Under the pieces are notes generated by a model. That model searched no databases and was not told the DNA's origin. It saw nothing but the letters and a program-made list of their open reading frames with translations. Shown here piece by piece: positions 33,616 to 41,733 of a DNA stretch of 56,494 nt. Origin of the DNA: Firmicutes bacterium UBA2058 (GTDB lineage: Bacteria; Bacillota; Clostridia; Tissierellales; Sedimentibacteraceae); the NCBI GenBank assembly GCA_002332905.1, contig DDAM01000047.1:1-56494 (forward strand), written 5' to 3'. Each line of letters begins with the position of its first letter. Positions within the stretch are counted from its first letter, which is position 1. Position numbers and translations under genes: made by a program.

Positions 33616-34760
33616 CTACCTATATTTGGTAAATATGGCATTGGATCTGTTACAACTCCTTTATATCTAACTTCAAAATGCAAGTGAGGTCCAGTTGATT
33701 CACCAGTTGAACCACTAAGAGCTATAACGTCCCCTCTGTTTACCTTTTGACCAACGCTTACCAATAGCTTAGTATTATGACCATAAACTGTAGCAATTTT
33801 ACCACCGTGGTCTATTATAACATAGTAACCGTATGACCAATGCCATTCGGATACTATAACAACTCCCGAATTTGAAGCGTAAACCTCTGTGTTATATGGG
33901 CAAGCAATATCAACACCTCTATGATTTGTCCAATATCCATACAATGGATGAATTCTTTTACCGTATGGAGATGTTATTCTTTTACAGTTTAAAGGAAGAG
34001 GCCACAGCATTTTTCCACCAGCATATTCACTTTCAAGCTGTAATTGTTGAATCCTTTTTTCAAAACCTGCATTTTCTTTTTCCATTTTTTCTTCTGCAGC
34101 CTGCATTTTTTTCATATCATTCTGCAGCTGTGCCATATAGGTTTCTTTTGTACTTTGAGATGCTTCAACCTGTTTCTTTTTATCATCAAGCTTTGCTTTA
34201 GCCGTCTTAATATCTTCTTTTTCCTTTTCCTGTTGAGCCTTTAATTCTTCTAAATTAGTCTTTTGCTCTTGTATATCTTTAAGTAAATTAACATCTTCCC
34301 TAACTATTAGTTGAATCATATCTATGCGAGTAAGTGCATCTATTAGATTTTCAGAATTTAGGATTATCTCTATGTATCCAACATCCCCTCTTTTATAGGA
34401 TGCTCTAAGTCTTTGCTCTAGTATTAAATTATTTTCATCAATTTCTACGCCTAACTTTTCTATAGCAACGCCATTTGCTTCAATTTTAGTATTTAGGTCA
34501 TTTATTTCGAGCTGCAAGCCATCAGCTTCTGCATTTAAACTAGCTAACTCTAAATCTAATTTTGCTATCTCATTAGCAGTAGAATTTTTCTCTCCCTTAA
34601 GCTTATTTATTTCAGCCTTAAGCTCCTCAATTTTTTTATTGTTCTCTTTCATTTGTTGTTGTAAATCTGATATACTGTTTGCACTTACATCAACCGGTCT
34701 AAATGCAAGTAAAACTAAAACAACAACAAGTATTAAGCTTATTGATTTTTTCAATTTCAT
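33612..34760 (-). CDS. Secreted coiled-coil M23 peptidoglycan hydrolase, paralogue 1
   Basis: A 382-residue secreted protein: signal peptide ending near VDVSANS, long coiled coil (about 30-245, CwlO/PcsB-like), then an M23 (LytM) endopeptidase domain (about 250-380). The zinc and catalytic motifs are intact: HRGVD (H-x3-D) and HLHFEVR (HxH), so it should cleave peptide cross-links, unlike degenerate EnvC activators. The coiled coil is the type that FtsX controls, and ftsEX lie two genes upstream. It is nearly identical to the preceding gene (34811-35947), a recent tandem duplication. Confidence 0.92.
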   Translation of the reverse strand: MKLKKSISLILVVVLVLLAFRPVDVSANSISDLQQQMKENNKKIEELKAEINKLKGEKNSTANEIAKLDLELASLNAEADGLQLEINDLNTKIEANGVAIEKLGVEIDENNLILEQRLRASYKRGDVGYIEIILNSENLIDALTRIDMIQLIVREDVNLLKDIQEQKTNLEELKAQQEKEKEDIKTAKAKLDDKKKQVEASQSTKETYMAQLQNDMKKMQAAEEKMEKENAGFEKRIQQLQLESEYAGGKMLWPLPLNCKRITSPYGKRIHPLYGYWTNHRGVDIACPYNTEVYASNSGVVIVSEWHWSYGYYVIIDHGGKIATVYGHNTKLLVSVGQKVNRGDVIALSGSTGESTGPHLHFEVRYKGVVTDPMPYLPNIGR

Positions 34761-34810
34761 ATTCCCCCTCTATGCATTTTTAAGTAATATAGCTTTTATT
34801 TATTTTGTTT

Positions 34811-35947
34811 TTATTTTACATATGGTATTGGATCTACTACAACACCGTTCTTTCTAACCTCGAAATGTAAGTGTGGACCAGTTGACTCACCAGTTGATCC
34901 ACTTAAAGCTATAACATCACCCTTATTTACCTTTTGTCCAACACTTACTAAAAGCTTAGTATTATGTCCATAAACTGTAGCAATTTTACCACCGTGGTCT
35001 ATTATTACATAATTACCATAAGACCAATGTTTCTCAGCTACTATAACAACACCAGAGTTTGCTGCATAAACTTCTGTATTATATGGGCAAGCAATATCTA
35101 TACCTCTATGATTTGTCCAATATCCATATAACGGGTGAATTCTCTTACCAAAATATGATGTTATTCTTTTTTGATTTGCCGGAAGAGGCCACATCATTAT
35201 TCCACCAGTATATTCGCTCTCAAGCTGTAATTGCTGAATCCTTTTTTCAAACTGAGTGTTTTCCTTTTCCATTTTTTCTTCTAGAGCTTGCATTTTTTTC
35301 ATGTCATTTTGCAGTTGTGCCATATAGGTTTCTTTTGTACTTTGAGATGCTTCAACCTGTTTCTTTTTATCATCAAGCTTTGCTTTAGCTGCCTTAACTC
35401 CCTCTTTTTCCTTTTCCTGTTGAGCCTTTAATTCTTCTAAGTTAGTCTTCTGTTCTTGTATGTCCTTAAGTAGATTGACATCTTCTCTAACTATTAACTG
35501 AATCATGTCCATGCGAGTAAGTGCGTCTATTAGATTTTCAGAATTTAGGACTATCTCTATGTATCCAACATCCCCTCTTTTATAGGATGCTCTAAGTCTT
35601 TGCTCAAGTGTAAGATTATTTTCGTCTATTTCTACAGCCAGTTGTTCTATAGCTACACCATTTGCCTCGATTTTAGCATTTAGGTCATTTATTTCGAGCT
35701 GTAAGCCATCAGCTTCTGCATTTAAGCCAGCTAACTCTAAATCTAATTTTGCAATCTCATTTTCAGTAGATTTTTTTTCTCCATTAAGCTTATTTCTTTC
35801 AGCTCTAAGTTCTTCAATCTTTTTATTGTTCTCTTTCATTTGTTGTTGCAAATCTGATATACTGCTTGCACTTACATCAACCGGTTTAAATGCAAGTAGA
35901 ACTAAAACAACAACAAGTATTAAGCTTATTGATTTTTTCATTCTCAT
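34811..35947 (-). CDS. Secreted coiled-coil M23 peptidoglycan hydrolase, paralogue 2
   Basis: The 378-residue twin of 33612-34760, with the same signal peptide core, coiled coil and M23 domain (HRGID and HLHFEVR intact). Differences are concentrated at the coiled coil-to-M23 junction (TGGIMMWPLPANQKRITSYFG versus AGGKMLWPLPLNCKRITSPYG) and the C-terminus. It follows ftsX, with double-hairpin repeat C between, and has GGAGG five bases before its ATG. With FtsEX it probably forms the CwlO/PcsB-like system for cell elongation or separation (family-based inference). Confidence 0.92.
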   Translation of the reverse strand: MRMKKSISLILVVVLVLLAFKPVDVSASSISDLQQQMKENNKKIEELRAERNKLNGEKKSTENEIAKLDLELAGLNAEADGLQLEINDLNAKIEANGVAIEQLAVEIDENNLTLEQRLRASYKRGDVGYIEIVLNSENLIDALTRMDMIQLIVREDVNLLKDIQEQKTNLEELKAQQEKEKEGVKAAKAKLDDKKKQVEASQSTKETYMAQLQNDMKKMQALEEKMEKENTQFEKRIQQLQLESEYTGGIMMWPLPANQKRITSYFGKRIHPLYGYWTNHRGIDIACPYNTEVYAANSGVVIVAEKHWSYGNYVIIDHGGKIATVYGHNTKLLVSVGQKVNKGDVIALSGSTGESTGPHLHFEVRKNGVVVDPIPYVK

Positions 35948-35961
35948 AATAACCTCCGTTT

Positions 35962-36019
35962 AGTGAAGAATCGTTTTTTTGATTCTTCCATAGAGTGAAG
36001 AGTGTTTTTTCTTCACTCT
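35962..36019 (-). repeat. Double-hairpin repeat C, copy 2 (between ftsX and M23 gene)
   Basis: Stem AGAGTGAAGA/TCTTCACTCT (35992-36019) and stem GAAGAATC/GATTCTTC (35965-35988), in the same order and spacing as at 11850-11903. It begins about nine bases after the ftsX stop and ends just before the GGAGG of the next gene. Confidence 0.78.
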
Positions 36020-36027
36020 TTCCTCCT

Positions 36028-36924
36028 CTATGCATTCAAGAATTTTTTCAATGAAATAAGACTTCCAAGTGTTCCTATTCCAACACCTATAGTTACAAAT
36101 ATAATAGCTATATCTTTGAAAATTATATTGAATTTCACAATATATGTGGAGAATCCTGATAACAAAAACTCTGTTAGGTATCCAGTAAAGTAATTATAGC
36201 TAAGTGCTATAATACCAGTTGCAATTAGCGAACCAATTATACCTAATACAATCCCCTCAATTATAAATGGACCTCTAACATATCCATTAGTTGCACCTAT
36301 ATACTGCATAAGCTCTATTTCTTTACGCCTGAATACTACAGTAATTTTTATAGTATTTGATATTATAAAAATACTTATTAGTATCAATATGCCAATAATG
36401 ACAGTTCCTATATTTTTAAGCATAGCGGATATAGAAACTAAGCTTTTTACAGCATCTTGGTAATATCTTATATCTTCAACAAATCCACTTTTCTTTATTT
36501 CTTGAATTACATAATCTGAATATTTTACATCTTTTAACTGGACTATATATGTATTTGGAAGGGGGTTTTTTCTAAGACCTTCTAAAAGGTACGCTTCATC
36601 GCCCCATTTTACCTTTTCTTGCTCTAACGCAATATCTTTGGGTTGATAAACTACAGTTAATACACCATCAATCTTACTTATATCAGTTCCCAACTGCTTT
36701 ATTTCCTGGTCAGTTGCCTCTTCAATGACATATACTGCTATTTCATCAAATTCCTCTTTAGTAACCATAGCAGCATTGTTTATATTTAATACTAATAACA
36801 CTATGTATCCAAGAATTATTAATACAGCTGTTACAGAGCCTATTGATGCCATACCCATCATTTTATTTCTAAACATGCTTTGAGCTGTTTGTCTTAATAT
36901 GTATTTTGCTTTTTTAGAACTCAT
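36028..36924 (-). CDS. ftsX: Cell division ABC permease FtsX
   Basis: FtsX is the membrane part of the FtsEX complex that transmits ATP hydrolysis to an extracellular hydrolase rather than transporting a solute. The 298-residue product has a cytoplasmic N-terminus (RQTAQSMFRNKMMGMASIGS), one helix, a large extracellular loop (about 50-165) and three C-terminal helices with RRKEIELMQYIGATNGYVRGPF. It overlaps ftsE by 11 bases. Confidence 0.95.
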   Translation of the reverse strand: MSSKKAKYILRQTAQSMFRNKMMGMASIGSVTAVLIILGYIVLLVLNINNAAMVTKEEFDEIAVYVIEEATDQEIKQLGTDISKIDGVLTVVYQPKDIALEQEKVKWGDEAYLLEGLRKNPLPNTYIVQLKDVKYSDYVIQEIKKSGFVEDIRYYQDAVKSLVSISAMLKNIGTVIIGILILISIFIISNTIKITVVFRRKEIELMQYIGATNGYVRGPFIIEGIVLGIIGSLIATGIIALSYNYFTGYLTEFLLSGFSTYIVKFNIIFKDIAIIFVTIGVGIGTLGSLISLKKFLNA

Positions 36925-37600
36925 TTGTATACCCCCCTGATTTAATGTCCCTTATTATAGAACCCTTTTTAAGTTCTATAACTCTTTTCTGCATTCTATT
37001 AACTATTTCTTTATCATGGGTTGCCATAATCATTGTGGTACCACGTTTATTTATTTCAGTAAATATCTTCATAATTTCTTGAGAAGTATCTGGGTCAAGG
37101 TTGCCTGTAGGCTCATCTGCTATTATAGTTTCTGGTCTATTGACAACTGCTCTTGCAATTGCTACACGTTGTTTTTCTCCGCCTGACAATTCATCAGGAT
37201 AGGATTTTGATTTATCTGCAAGTCCAACCATAGTTAAAACTGTGGGTATTTCTCTTCTAATAGTTTTAGGGCTTGTACCTATTATCTCCATAGCAAAAGC
37301 CACATTTTCATACACAGTCATTTTAGGAAGCAATCTATAATCTTGAAATACAAAACCAATTTTTCTTCTGTAATCAGAAACGTTTCTTCTTCTTATTTTA
37401 GTTATATTTTCACCTTTATATAATATCGTTCCATTTGTCGGATTTTCTTCTTTTAATAATAATTTTACAAGTGTACTTTTACCTGCCCCACTTTTTCCAA
37501 CAAGAAAAACGAATTCACCTGGAGTAATTTTTAAGTTAATATTATTAACAGCTAAAAATTCTTTTTTATATATTTTACTTACATCTATAAACTCAAACAC
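36914..37600 (-). CDS. ftsE: Cell division ABC ATPase FtsE
   Basis: A 228-residue ABC ATPase with Walker A GKSGAGKSTLVKLL, Q-loop FVFQDYRLLP, signature LSGGEKQRVAIARA, Walker B TIIADEPTGNLDP and switch histidine in MATHDKEIV. It begins with GTG at 37600 preceded by GAGGTG. First gene of ftsEX and the two M23 genes. Confidence 0.96.
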   Translation of the reverse strand: MFEFIDVSKIYKKEFLAVNNINLKITPGEFVFLVGKSGAGKSTLVKLLLKEENPTNGTILYKGENITKIRRRNVSDYRRKIGFVFQDYRLLPKMTVYENVAFAMEIIGTSPKTIRREIPTVLTMVGLADKSKSYPDELSGGEKQRVAIARAVVNRPETIIADEPTGNLDPDTSQEIMKIFTEINKRGTTMIMATHDKEIVNRMQKRVIELKKGSIIRDIKSGGYTNEF

Positions 37601-37747
37601 ATTTTCACCTCTGCAATAATTTTATTAACGACATATAAATATAGCATTTTATTATACTATATTACATTTTACCTGATTTTAAATAATTATTCTACTTTAT
37701 TTTACTTTATTTAAGAAAAAATTTAAACCCTTTTTTTGAAAAAAAAT

Positions 37748-37772
37748 AAAACTATATTTATTTTATAGTTTT
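37748..37772 (-). terminator. Intrinsic terminator after the PrcB-like gene
   Basis: On the minus strand AAAACTATA/TATAGTTTT followed by ATTTTTTTT. Confidence 0.7.
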
Positions 37773-37799
37773 ATTTTCTAAAAATTACATTAATAGCAA

Positions 37800-38234
37800 T
37801 TATTTTTTATATTCTTTGTCTAAAATTACTTTTTGTGGTAATTCTTTTAAATTGGTTTTTACAACAATGTATGGATATGTAAGCACCTGCGCATGAACTT
37901 CACCTGGTTTAGGATCAATAAATTCTGCTATTACCCTTACGGTTTGTTCATTATCAATAGTCTCTAATAATATTTTCTTAATATCTACACCATACCCAGC
38001 AGAACTTTTTTCTCCTCTTGTTACTACAACATATATTTCATCATTAACCTTACAAACTAAAGCTTTTTCTTTCATTCTATAATTTGGTAGGATTTCAACT
38101 ATTTGTGCAGGTATATTATCTTCTTCAACTACGGTAAAGTCTACTGTTTTAGGTCTTCCTTTTGCAAATCTAAAGAAATATACTAGTGCAATAACCAAAA
38201 CAATAACAGCAATAATTCCTATATACTTTTTCAT
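37800..38234 (-). CDS. PrcB-like membrane-anchored protein
   Basis: A 144-residue protein with one N-terminal transmembrane anchor (about 4-22) and an extracellular domain whose core VTRGEKSSAGYGVDIKKI and VITY-like end (LTYPYIVVKT) resemble the C-terminal domain of PrcB, a subunit of the Treponema dentilisin protease complex. Function in Clostridia is unknown. Start at 38234 chosen by GGAGGG; the longer frame begins with a TTG in the SD. It stands between tkt and ftsE as a single-gene unit with its own terminator. Confidence 0.65.
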   Translation of the reverse strand: MKKYIGIIAVIVLVIALVYFFRFAKGRPKTVDFTVVEEDNIPAQIVEILPNYRMKEKALVCKVNDEIYVVVTRGEKSSAGYGVDIKKILLETIDNEQTVRVIAEFIDPKPGEVHAQVLTYPYIVVKTNLKELPQKVILDKEYKK

Positions 38235-38320
38235 ATTACCCTCCAACTAAACATTGATATTCAACGTTAATCTATTCTATTACTAAGTATATTCGTTATA
38301 TTATTATTTATGTAAAAAAA

Positions 38321-38348
38321 TAAGAATTTAGCAAATGCTAAATTCTTA
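38321..38348 (-). terminator. Intrinsic terminator overlapping the transketolase stop
   Basis: TAAGAATTTAGC/GCTAAATTCTTA with a four-base loop, followed on the minus strand by seven T residues. The stem includes the stop codon at 38346-38348. Confidence 0.88.
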
Positions 38349-39275
38349 TTTAACTAGTTTTTTTACAGCTTCAACTATCTCTTTTTCTGTTAAGCCGTAT
38401 TTTTCTAATAAATCATTTGGTTTTCCAGATTCACCGAATGTATCCTTAACTCCAATTCTTATCACTGGAACAGGAGATTCCTCTGATATTGCCTCTAGCA
38501 CTGCACTTCCAAGTCCACCAATTATGCTATGTTCTTCAGCAGTTACTATTCTTTTAGTTTCTTTTGCTGCTTTTATTATTAATTCAGCATCTATTGGCTT
38601 AATTGTATGAATATTTATTACTCTTACATTAATACCTTCAGCTTTTAATATTTCAGAGGCCTTTAATGCTTTTTCTACCATTATACCCGTAGCAATAATT
38701 GTAGCATCATTACCATTTACTAATTCTACACCCTTACCTATCTGAAACTCATAATTGTTATCAAATATTTCTTCAACTGCCGCTCTACCAAGTCTAATAT
38801 ATACAGGACCATTGTAATTTGCTGCTGCAATAACAGCTTTTTTTGCTTCAACTCCATCTGCTGGGTTTAATACCACCATGTTTGGTATGCTTCTCATTAA
38901 GCTTAAATCCTCTATAGCTTGGTGTGAAGCTCCATCCTCACCTACTGTAAGTCCAGCATGAGTAGCTGCTATTTTAACATTTAGTTTAGGATAGGCAACA
39001 GTATTTCTTATAATTTCGAATGCTCTTCCTGCTGCAAACATAGCAAATGAGCTTGCAAAGGGAATCTTTCCTGTTAATGATAAACCAGCTGCTGTTCCTA
39101 TTAAATTTTGCTCTGCTATACCAACATTTATGAATCTTTCAGGAGCCACTTTATTGAATTCTGCAGTCATAGTAGATTTTGATAAATCTGCATCAAGTAC
39201 TACTATGTTAGGATTTTCTACAGCTAACTGTTTTAGCGCTTCACCATACGCTTGTCTTGTCGCTACTTTAGCCAT
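38346..39275 (-). CDS. Transketolase, C-terminal subunit
   Basis: A 309-residue protein holding the pyrimidine-binding and C-terminal domains of transketolase: VLDADLSKSTMTAEF, INVGIAEQNLIGTAAGLSL with the catalytic glutamate, HAGLTVGEDGASHQAIED, and the C-terminal VRVINIHTIKPID. Transketolase moves two-carbon units between sugar phosphates in the pentose phosphate pathway. The start overlaps the stop of the N-terminal subunit (TAATG), so the halves are coupled and probably made in equal amounts. Confidence 0.94.
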   Translation of the reverse strand: MAKVATRQAYGEALKQLAVENPNIVVLDADLSKSTMTAEFNKVAPERFINVGIAEQNLIGTAAGLSLTGKIPFASSFAMFAAGRAFEIIRNTVAYPKLNVKIAATHAGLTVGEDGASHQAIEDLSLMRSIPNMVVLNPADGVEAKKAVIAAANYNGPVYIRLGRAAVEEIFDNNYEFQIGKGVELVNGNDATIIATGIMVEKALKASEILKAEGINVRVINIHTIKPIDAELIIKAAKETKRIVTAEEHSIIGGLGSAVLEAISEESPVPVIRIGVKDTFGESGKPNDLLEKYGLTEKEIVEAVKKLVK

Positions 39276-40087
39276 TATTTATTACCTCCTAACTCACTAA
39301 GTGCAATACTAAGCTCTTCATCACTAGGAGCTTTTCCATGCCATCCAGCATTATTCTCCATAAATGATACACCTTTACCCTTTATAGTTTTAGCTATTAT
39401 CATCACAGGTTTATCTGTTATTTTTTTTCTTTCTTCAAATGCTTTTTCTATGGTTTTAAAATCATTACCATCAATTCTAATAACATGCCATCCAAAGGCT
39501 TCAAACTTTTTGTCTAAAGGTTCAACTGTAACTACATCCTCATTTTTTCCATCAATTTGTAAACCGTTGTGGTCTATTATAGCTGTTACATTGCTTATCT
39601 TATTATGTCCTGCAAACATAGCAGCTTCCCAAACCATACCTTCTTGCACTTCTCCATCTCCAAGCAAAACAAATACTCTATTAGGCTTGTTATCCATTTT
39701 AAACCCTAGAGCCATACCATTTGCTATAGATAACCCTTGACCTAGTGAACCAGTAGATGCCTCCACTCCTGGAACCTTTTTCATATCTGGATGTCCCTGT
39801 AATTTAGAATTTATTCTTCTTAATGTTTTAAGTGAATCTTTTTCAATAAACCCTTTTTCAGCTAAAGCTGAATATAGAACTGGAGCTGCATGACCCTTAG
39901 ATAGAATGAATCTATCTCTATTTTCATCTTTTGGATCATCAATATTCATCTCTTTAAAATATAGATAAGTAACTATTTCTACTGCAGATAGTGAACCTCC
40001 AGGATGTCCACTTGAAGCATCATGAACCATTTGAACAATGTTTTGTCTAATGCTGTTAGCTACCTTTTCTAATTGAACGTAACTCAT
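39275..40087 (-). CDS. Transketolase, N-terminal subunit
   Basis: The 270-residue thiamine-diphosphate-binding half: SSGHPGGSLSAVEI, FILSKGHAAPVLYSAL, GQGLSIANGMALG and the TPP motif GDGEVQEGMVWEAAM. Split transketolases are common in Clostridia and archaea. Start choice is uncertain: ATG codons at 40087, 40093 and 40099 are all possible; AGAGG of the upstream repeat B is seven bases from the 40093 codon. I show the one that begins MSYVQLEKVANSIRQ. Confidence 0.92.
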   Translation of the reverse strand: MSYVQLEKVANSIRQNIVQMVHDASSGHPGGSLSAVEIVTYLYFKEMNIDDPKDENRDRFILSKGHAAPVLYSALAEKGFIEKDSLKTLRRINSKLQGHPDMKKVPGVEASTGSLGQGLSIANGMALGFKMDNKPNRVFVLLGDGEVQEGMVWEAAMFAGHNKISNVTAIIDHNGLQIDGKNEDVVTVEPLDKKFEAFGWHVIRIDGNDFKTIEKAFEERKKITDKPVMIIAKTIKGKGVSFMENNAGWHGKAPSDEELSIALSELGGNK

Positions 40088-40093
40088 ATACAT

Positions 40094-40141
40094 GCCCATG
40101 CCTCTATTGCACAACGAACCATGAAATCTTTGTGCATGGGC
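40094..40141. repeat. Palindromic repeat B, copy 2 (upstream of transketolase)
   Basis: GCCCATG (40094-40100) and CATGGGC (40135-40141) are a perfect inverted pair, with an inner TTGCACAA/TTTGTGCA. The same words flank the murG-murA spacer palindrome at 5533-5606. This copy reaches into the start region of the transketolase gene. Confidence 0.5.
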
Positions 40142-40227
40142 TCTGTGCCTACTCTCTTATTATTTTTCATTTCTTTCAACCTTTCCTCCAAATTTAAATT
40201 TATTTATTATTCTTGCTAATTTATTAG

Positions 40228-40878
40228 TTATTTATTAAATGTACTCTCCCAATCAGATAGGAATTGTTGTATCCCTTTATCTGTCAGAGGATGATTAAGC
40301 ATTTGTTTTAGTATTTTGAAAGGCACTGTAGCTATATGACATCCTATACTTGCTACCTTAGTAACATGTATTGGATTTCTTATACTTGCCGCAATTATCT
40401 CAGTGTTTATATCTACATAATTATTAAATATATCAACTATTTCCTCTATTAATATTAATCCATCTAGTCCTACATCATCTAAACGACCTAAAAAAGGACT
40501 TACATATGTTGCACCTGCTTTAGCAGCAAGTAACGCCTGAGCTGCTGAGAATATTAAAGTTACATTAGTTTTTATTCCTTTTGAAGACAGTATTTTTACT
40601 GCTTTTAATCCTTCTTCTGTCATTGGTATTTTTATTACTACGTTTTTATGAATTTTAGAAAGCACTAAAGCTTCTTCAACCATTTTGTCACTCTCTATAG
40701 CTATAACCTCTGCACTTATTGGACCATCTACTATTTCTGCTATCTCTTGTATTGTCTTGTGAAAATCTCTTCCTTCTTTAGCAATTAAAGATGGATTAGT
40801 TGTAACACCGCAAACTATACCCATATCATTTGCCTTTTTTATCTCTTCTATATTGGCAGTATCAATAAAAAGTTTCAT
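40228..40878 (-). CDS. Transaldolase/fructose-6-phosphate aldolase family protein
   Basis: A 216-residue short transaldolase (TalC/FSA type) with MKLFIDTANIEEI, GVTTNPSLIAKEG, the Schiff-base lysine in VIKIPMTEEGLKA, TNVTLIFSAAQALLAAKAGA and SPFLGRLDD. It either transfers dihydroxyacetone units in the pentose phosphate pathway or cleaves fructose-6-phosphate; linkage to transketolase favours transaldolase. ATG at 40878 chosen by AAGGAGG from repeat A. Confidence 0.93.
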   Translation of the reverse strand: MKLFIDTANIEEIKKANDMGIVCGVTTNPSLIAKEGRDFHKTIQEIAEIVDGPISAEVIAIESDKMVEEALVLSKIHKNVVIKIPMTEEGLKAVKILSSKGIKTNVTLIFSAAQALLAAKAGATYVSPFLGRLDDVGLDGLILIEEIVDIFNNYVDINTEIIAASIRNPIHVTKVASIGCHIATVPFKILKQMLNHPLTDKGIQQFLSDWESTFNK

Positions 40879-40881
40879 ATT

Positions 40882-40936
40882 TCCTCCTTTATGCCGTTTA
40901 AGGCATCCACAAAACAGAGTGAAATTCATTTCACTT
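40882..40936 (-). repeat. Intercistronic hairpin repeat A before the transaldolase gene
   Basis: Stem 1 AGTGAAAT/ATTTCACT (40918-40935) starts three bases after the tagA stop. Stem 2 ATGCC/GGCAT (40891-40906) runs into AAAGGAGG. Both stems are well formed. Confidence 0.8.
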
Positions 40937-40938
40937 GT

Positions 40939-41706
40939 TTATTCGATTTCTTTTATTATATCATTACCACTAAATATAACCTTAAGCATAAACTGTGGTA
41001 AAAGAATTTGACGTTTTATTCTTTTCGGTTCCTTCATAAGCCTATAGAACCATTCAAGTCCTAATTTTATGTAAATATCTGGCGCTCTTTTTACTTCACC
41101 TGCTAAACCATCAAAAGTACCGCCATTACCAACTATTATTTTAGCATTTATTAGGTTTTTGTTATACTCAATCCACTGCTCTTGTTTTTTTGCTCCAAAG
41201 CCGACAAAAAGCATATCTGGTGCTTTATCATTTATATCAGCTATTAATCTTTTTTCCTCTTCATGTCCTTGCATACCAAGATGAGTACCTTTAAAATATC
41301 CGTCACTTACCCCAACTATCTTTACATTAGGAAAATCCTTTTTTATGTTTTGCGCTGCTATTTCAGCTACACCTGGTTTACCACCAACAAAATAAATTTT
41401 AAAACCTTTTTCGTTGGCAAGCTTAATTAAATTTACAGTTAAATCGTAACCAGCCACCTTTTCTTTCAATGGATGCTTTTTAATTTTAGCAGCGTATATA
41501 AGGCCTATACCATCTGGTATATTTAAATCTGATTTGTTTAATAATTCCTTAAATTCTTCATCATTTTTTGCCATCATAATAAACTCTGTATTTGGAGTAT
41601 AAATAACAAACTGCTCACCATTTTTAACTTTTTTTTCACAAATATTAACAGCTTCATCCATAGTCACATTGTTTATACGAGTTCCCATTATATCTATTTT
41701 TTTCAC
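40939..41706 (-). CDS. tagA: WecG/TagA/CpsF family glycosyltransferase
   Basis: A 255-residue membrane-associated enzyme of GT family 26; TagA adds ManNAc to GlcNAc-PP-undecaprenol when a teichoic acid linkage unit is started. Motifs: NTEFIMMAKNDEEFKELL, LNIPDGIGLIYAAK, IYFVGGKPGVAEIAA, FVGFGAKKQEQWI and NGGTFDGLAGEVKRAP. I chose GTG at 41706, five bases after GGAGG; the ATG at 41718 lies in the SD. It follows csaB. Confidence 0.92.
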   Translation of the reverse strand: MKKIDIMGTRINNVTMDEAVNICEKKVKNGEQFVIYTPNTEFIMMAKNDEEFKELLNKSDLNIPDGIGLIYAAKIKKHPLKEKVAGYDLTVNLIKLANEKGFKIYFVGGKPGVAEIAAQNIKKDFPNVKIVGVSDGYFKGTHLGMQGHEEEKRLIADINDKAPDMLFVGFGAKKQEQWIEYNKNLINAKIIVGNGGTFDGLAGEVKRAPDIYIKLGLEWFYRLMKEPKRIKRQILLPQFMLKVIFSGNDIIKEIE

Positions 41707-41710
41707 ATTT

Positions 41711-41732
41711 ACCTCCATGCAATTATATGCAT
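41711..41732 (-). repeat. Short hairpin with SD before tagA (repeat A-like)
   Basis: ATGCATATAATTGCAT (41717-41732) is joined to GGAGG in the same arrangement as stem 2 of repeat A, though the stem sequence differs. It follows the csaB stop by one base. Confidence 0.4.
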
Positions 41733-41733
41733 T

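Noticed and set aside
33612..35947. Tandem M23 genes as an assembly artefact
   Set aside because: The copies differ at many scattered positions, in length and in upstream sequence, which an artefact would not produce.
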